This document shows positions 34,170-37,234 of a stretch of DNA of 37,234 nt, in pieces; the first letter of the stretch is position 1, and every line of letters begins with the position of its first letter. Location: NCBI GenBank assembly GCA_012517145.1, contig JAAYVM010000191.1:1-37234 (forward strand), written 5' to 3'. The DNA is from Acholeplasmataceae bacterium. Its GTDB lineage: Bacteria > Bacillota > Negativicutes > Acidaminococcales > Acidaminococcaceae. The notes beneath the pieces are model-generated. The model did not search any database and was not told the DNA's origin. It saw only the letters and a list, made by a program, of their open reading frames with translations. The position numbers and the translations under genes were made by a program.

Positions 34170-35345
34170 TTAATGATGGAATAAGCGTAACCCTGTAAAG
34201 GCCATTGCTATATTATATTTATCACAAGTTTCGATGACATTGTCATCACGAATGGACCCGCCTGCCTGAGCGATAAACTCAACACCACTGCGATGAGCAC
34301 GTTCAATGTTGTCACCGAATGGGAAGAAGGCATCCGAACCAAGAGCTACCCCCTTCAGAGTTGCCAGCCATGCTTTCTTCTCTTCACGGCTCAGGCGTTC
34401 CGGCTTCTCAGTGAAAAATTGTTCCCAGATACCATCAGCCAAAACATCCATATCATCATCAGAAATATAAACGTCTATCGTATTGTCCCGATCCGGACGT
34501 CTGATACTTTCTTTGAAAGGCAGTGACAGAACTTTAGGATTTTGTCTCAGATACCAGTTATCAGCTTTATTGCCGGCTAAGCGAGTGCAGTGAACACGTG
34601 ACTGCTGTCCAGCTCCTATGCCTATAGCCTGACCGTCTTTAACGTAACAAACAGAGTTCGACTGAGTATACTTAAGAGTAATCAAAGCTATCAAAAGATC
34701 CCTGGCAGCTGCTTTCGGTATTTCTTTATTATTTGTCGGGCGGTTTATTAGCAGTTCTTCAGTAATTTTCGCTTCATTCCGTCCCTGTTCAAATGTTACG
34801 CCAAATACTTCCTTGCTTTCCACAGGATCAGGTACATAATTCACATCAATTTTGATGACATTATAAGTACCTTTGCGTTTTGATTTCAAAATTTCCAACG
34901 CTTTGTCGGTATAACCAGGAGCAATAACACCATCAGATACTTCACGAGCCAGCATTGTTGCCGTTTGTTCATCACAAATATCAGAAAGCGCTACGAAATC
35001 ACCATAGGAAGACATCCTGTCAGCACCGCGCGCCCTTGCATAGGCATTTGCAAGCGGAGAAAGTTCCAGGTCATCGACATAATAAATTTTTTTCAAAAGA
35101 TCTGACAATGGCAAGCCAACCGCTGCGCCCGCAGGGCTTACATGTTTAAAAGAAGCTGCTGCCGGCAGTCCTGTTGCCTCTTTTAATTCCTTTACCAACT
35201 GCCAGCTATTTAACGCATCAAGAAAATTAATATAGCCGGGACGTCCGTTTAACACTTCTACGGGCAAATCGCTGCCATCCTTCATATATATGCGTGCCGG
35301 GTCCTGATTAGGGTTGCAGCCATACTTCAATTTCAGTTCATTCAT
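34170..35345 (-). CDS. Stand-alone AICAR formyltransferase (PurH C-terminal domain type)
   Basis: Transfers a formyl group from 10-formyl-THF to AICAR in purine synthesis. The 391-residue protein corresponds to the AICAR transformylase half of PurH. The catalytic Lys-His pair is in SFKHVSPAGAAVG (Lys67, His68), with YTQSNSVCY, GIGAGQQSRVHC and SDAFFPFGDN also conserved. The N-terminal IMP cyclohydrolase (MGS-like) domain of bifunctional PurH is absent, so cyclohydrolase must be encoded elsewhere. ATG at 35345 has AGGGGA at 7 nt. It is preceded by a ZTP riboswitch, which senses accumulation of its substrate-derived nucleotide. Confidence 0.92.
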   Translation of the reverse strand: MNELKLKYGCNPNQDPARIYMKDGSDLPVEVLNGRPGYINFLDALNSWQLVKELKEATGLPAAASFKHVSPAGAAVGLPLSDLLKKIYYVDDLELSPLANAYARARGADRMSSYGDFVALSDICDEQTATMLAREVSDGVIAPGYTDKALEILKSKRKGTYNVIKIDVNYVPDPVESKEVFGVTFEQGRNEAKITEELLINRPTNNKEIPKAAARDLLIALITLKYTQSNSVCYVKDGQAIGIGAGQQSRVHCTRLAGNKADNWYLRQNPKVLSLPFKESIRRPDRDNTIDVYISDDDMDVLADGIWEQFFTEKPERLSREEKKAWLATLKGVALGSDAFFPFGDNIERAHRSGVEFIAQAGGSIRDDNVIETCDKYNIAMAFTGLRLFHH

Positions 35346-35369
35346 TCTGTATTCCCCTTTCTTTATATG

Positions 35370-35466
35370 AAAAAAGCCGCCACTCCGGGCTGCTTCTGCC
35401 CAGACGGTCGGCTCATACTAGTCATACTCCATGTGGTTATCCACTTCCGTCAGTTATATGACCTCT
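35370..35466 (-). promoter_or_regulatory. ZTP (pfl) riboswitch with terminator platform
   Basis: The minus strand has P1 (GTCATA with TATGAC), the TAACTGACGGAA joint, a GTGG-ATAA-CCAC hairpin, GGAG, a linker and then CCGTCTGGGCA (35397-35407). That is one base from the hallmark CCGCCUGGGCA. The pseudoknot GACGG (35447-35451) with CCGTC (35403-35407) is conserved by covariation: consensus GGCG/CGCC becomes GACG/CGTC. A terminator hairpin (35370-35413, AGCCG...CGGCT then TTTTTT) uses the CCGTCTGGGC strand. Ligand-stabilised folding should therefore block termination, making an ON switch in response to ZMP/ZTP. This fits the purine gene it controls. Confidence 0.9.
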
Positions 35467-35475
35467 CTAGAATCG

Positions 35476-35505
35476 ATTATACCTTTTCACCCTCTTCTTT
35501 GTCAA
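35476..35505 (-). promoter_or_regulatory. Promoter of the ZTP riboswitch and AICAR formyltransferase
   Basis: Minus-strand TTGACA (35500-35505) and TATAAT (35476-35481), spacing 18 nt. The predicted start near 35469 falls right before P1 of the riboswitch. Confidence 0.85.
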
Positions 35506-35581
35506 TCAGAACAAAGGGGTCAACGCCTCATCTATATCTATCGAATTATATACCACATTAGCAAGTTATGGTTTTCTATCG

Positions 35582-35686
35582 GTCAAGGGGTAAAGAGTTC
35601 CTCTGGCTGCTTCCACACGCGACAATTCGCCTGCAAGCAGTCGGTAGCTGATGTGCAGCAAGCCCGTCACTTCTTTATCCCTTGGC
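35582..35686. other. Unidentified hairpin-rich element, candidate structured RNA
   Basis: A closing helix of about 15 bp joins 35582-35596 to 35672-35686 (GGTCAAGGGGTAAAGA with TCTTTATCCCTTGGC). Three smaller hairpins lie inside: GCTGC/GCAGC (35606-35610 with 35655-35659), GCGA/TCGC (35619-35630) and CTGC/GCAG (35631-35640). Two helix positions are G-U pairs only if the plus strand is the RNA and become A-C mismatches on the minus strand, which favours plus. No promoter or terminator was convincing on either strand. I do not recognise the family. It fills most of the gap between the riboswitch promoter and the radical SAM gene. Confidence 0.45.
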
Positions 35687-35831
35687 ACTCTTTGAATTAT
35701 ATTTCAGTTAATACTATTGGCATTCAATTCATTTTCATTTGTGCCTGATAGTAGGAGAAAATTGGTCTTTGCCTGCTGCAGCTTGTGTATTCTGTGTTAC
35801 AATAATAAATATCCAGAAGGGGGATGTTTGA

Positions 35832-36725
35832 ATGACTCTCTGTTATATTTGCCCGCACCGCTGCGGCGTCGACCGCCCTGAAACCATGTCTTCAAGCGGC
35901 ACCTTCGGTTCCTGTGGCTGCGGTATGAAACCTATAGTAGCACGTGCTGGCCTGCATATGTGGGAAGAACCTTGTATCAGCGGCACGCGTGGTTCCGGCA
36001 CTGTCTTTTTCAGCGGCTGCAATCTGCACTGCATTTTTTGTCAAAATCATAAGATTAGCTGCGAAGGCTTTGGCAAAGAAATAACGATGGAGCATCTGCA
36101 AAAGATTTACCAAGATCTTATTGCGCAAGGCGCTCATAATATAAATCTCGTGACACCTACTCATTTCGCCCAGGCAATTATTGAAAGCCTCAAGGAAAAA
36201 CTGTCGGTTCCGGTAGTCTATAATACCAGCGGGTTCGAAACTATCGATACCTTACGAAAACTGCAAGGCAAGGTACAGATATATTTGCCGGATTTCAAAT
36301 ACTCAGATGACCTCGCCGCCATCAAGTATAGTAATGCACCTGACTATTTCAGAATTACAGCTGCCGCTATCAAAGAAATGTACCGCCAAACCGGTGACTA
36401 CATCATTGATGATGAAGGAATCCTGCAAAGCGGCGTTTTGATCAGGCATCTGATCTTACCGGGTCTCATTGATAACAGTAAACGTGTCATTGATTGGGTG
36501 GCTGAAACATTTAAACAGGGTCAGGTCCTTTTCAGTCTCATGCATCAATACATACCTTGCGGCGATGCTGCTAAATATCCTGAGATTAACCGAACTGTTT
36601 CGAAGGCAGAGTATGAAGAAATCGAAGCATACTTATTTGCCTCAGGTATTGAAGACGGGTTTGTGCAAGATGGAGATGCAGCAAGTTGTGATTTTATTCC
36701 TGACTTTGACGGTACAGGTATTTGA
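35832..36725 (+). CDS. Radical SAM protein, PflX-type (pyruvate formate-lyase activase homologue)
   Basis: Iron-sulfur radical SAM protein of 297 aa, resembling the uncharacterised PflX group. The SAM-cluster motif is GCNLHCIFCQN (Cys63, Cys67, Cys70). An N-terminal cysteine set (Cys4, Cys7, Cys11, Cys28, Cys30) may hold a further metal centre. The LVTPTHFAQAI segment and LIRHLILPGL with HQYIPCGDA are seen across this group. The substrate is unknown; no glycyl radical enzyme is adjacent. ATG at 35832 has AGGGGG about 8 nt upstream. An extended -10 like TGTTACAAT lies some 30 nt upstream of the ATG. Confidence 0.88.
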   Translation: MTLCYICPHRCGVDRPETMSSSGTFGSCGCGMKPIVARAGLHMWEEPCISGTRGSGTVFFSGCNLHCIFCQNHKISCEGFGKEITMEHLQKIYQDLIAQGAHNINLVTPTHFAQAIIESLKEKLSVPVVYNTSGFETIDTLRKLQGKVQIYLPDFKYSDDLAAIKYSNAPDYFRITAAAIKEMYRQTGDYIIDDEGILQSGVLIRHLILPGLIDNSKRVIDWVAETFKQGQVLFSLMHQYIPCGDAAKYPEINRTVSKAEYEEIEAYLFASGIEDGFVQDGDAASCDFIPDFDGTGI

Positions 36726-36758
36726 TTGCTAAAACTACCAGCAGGAGGTGAGCCTATT

Positions 36759-37234
36759 TTGAAGTACAGCCAATTCAGTCTGGAGTCATTAGCTAAAATC
36801 GGTCTTACCCTACAAGTAATAAAAACAGCTCTAGCAGCAGGAGCATCCTATGGACTTGCCCTTTTTTTATCTGACAATCCCTACCCGATATTTGCTCCTT
36901 TAGCAGCTATCTTAACTATTCAGGTTACAATTGCGGATTCTATACAAAAAGGTCTTTACCGCACTTTGGGAGTTATCATAGGCGTTGCCATCGGTGCTTT
37001 AATCAGTCACTTTTTTGTAATCAGCGGCATTTCTATCCTGATTGATATTTTACTTGCTTTTTCTCTTTCAACAGCCTTTCAGCTTAATCAGCAAATTATC
37101 TCTCAGGTTGGCGTAAGTGCCTTGTTAGTGCTCGGTTATGGCCAGGAACATGGTTACATGGTTGGACGCATCGTAGAGACAATTGTCGGCGCTCTTACAG
37201 CTGTTATCATTAATATGCTTGTCTCTCCGCCTAA
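36759..37234 (+). CDS. Aromatic acid exporter-like (FUSC/ArAE) membrane protein, N-terminal part
   Basis: The frame is open from TTG at 36759 to the window edge (158 codons). AGGAGGTGA lies 7 nt upstream. The visible part is hydrophobic, with about five membrane segments and the pattern ALAAGASYGLALFLSD...PIFAPLAAILTIQ, then GVIIGVAIGALISH, which is typical of the small N-terminal membrane domain of ArAE/FUSC proteins. These are thought to export organic acids, but the substrate is not known. It starts 33 nt after the radical SAM gene and may be cotranscribed. The soluble C-terminal domain lies outside the window. Confidence 0.8.
   Translation, partial: MKYSQFSLESLAKIGLTLQVIKTALAAGASYGLALFLSDNPYPIFAPLAAILTIQVTIADSIQKGLYRTLGVIIGVAIGALISHFFVISGISILIDILLAFSLSTAFQLNQQIISQVGVSALLVLGYGQEHGYMVGRIVETIVGALTAVIINMLVSPP

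Noticed and set aside
35582-35686. Small SRP (4.5S) RNA, prompted by GGAAGCAGCC on the minus strand
   Set aside because: The obligatory GGTCAGGTCCGGAA part of the apical domain is absent and the motif is not placed at a hairpin tip.
1-37234. Prophage, insertion sequence, CRISPR or toxin-antitoxin modules
   Set aside because: No integrase, transposase, repeat array or paired small genes were seen; the holin-like membrane protein at 5745 is isolated and not evidence for a phage.

Overview
The window is about 37 kb of AT-leaning bacterial chromosome, almost fully coding. The gene content and order are Firmicutes-like: long-form hpf, secA, frameshifted prfB, RecD2, the BioW route to biotin, and CsaB. 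Together with a diderm-style FtsEX / M23 / CtpA envelope cluster they suggest the Negativicutes. That assignment is inferred from gene families and order, since no rRNA is present. No phage, insertion sequence, CRISPR array or tRNA was seen.

Layout. (1) Positions 1-4751, minus strand: a biotin operon in transcription order bioB-bioW-bioF-bioD-bioA. bioA is cut by the window edge. The promoter is near-consensus and a BirA-type operator overlaps its -35. (2) 4912-6367, minus: rubredoxin, a small membrane protein and a Cof-type HAD phosphatase. (3) 6378-13057, minus: uvrB-uvrA-uvrC. uvrB is interrupted by an in-frame TAA. (4) 13181-20270, minus: DUF5693-like membrane protein, csaB, ftsE, ftsX, an M23 murein hydrolase and a CtpA-type protease, forming a cell-envelope and division cluster with tight spacing and overlaps. 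(5) 20305-24707, minus: hpf-secA-prfB. prfB has the classic RF2 +1 frameshift site, and hpf has a candidate sigma-H promoter. (6) 24880-28003, minus: a polar amino-acid ABC transporter with two tandem, closely related binding lipoproteins. (7) 28065-28387, minus: a separately transcribed structured RNA of about 204 nt, which I assign to the raiA motif. (8) 28547-32034: an HD-GYP protein (plus strand), then recD2 and comF (minus strand). (9) 32093-34163, plus: an operon with an AdoMetDC-like protein lacking the pyruvoyl serine, a HAD phosphatase and an exported pentapeptide-repeat protein. (10) 34170-35505, minus: a stand-alone AICAR formyltransferase behind a ZTP (pfl) riboswitch. (11) 35582-37234: an unidentified hairpin-rich element, a PflX-type radical SAM protein and the start of an aromatic-acid-exporter-like membrane protein.

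How it fits together. Much of the left two-thirds is one minus-strand block from hpf to uvrC, with few strong internal terminators. It couples ribosome hibernation, secretion, termination, envelope division and excision repair. The main unusual features are the raiA-type RNA between comF and hpf, the AdoMetDC-fold protein with Gly at the self-cleavage position, the broken uvrB, the uncharacterised DUF5693-CsaB pair, and the unassigned RNA-like element near 35.6 kb.
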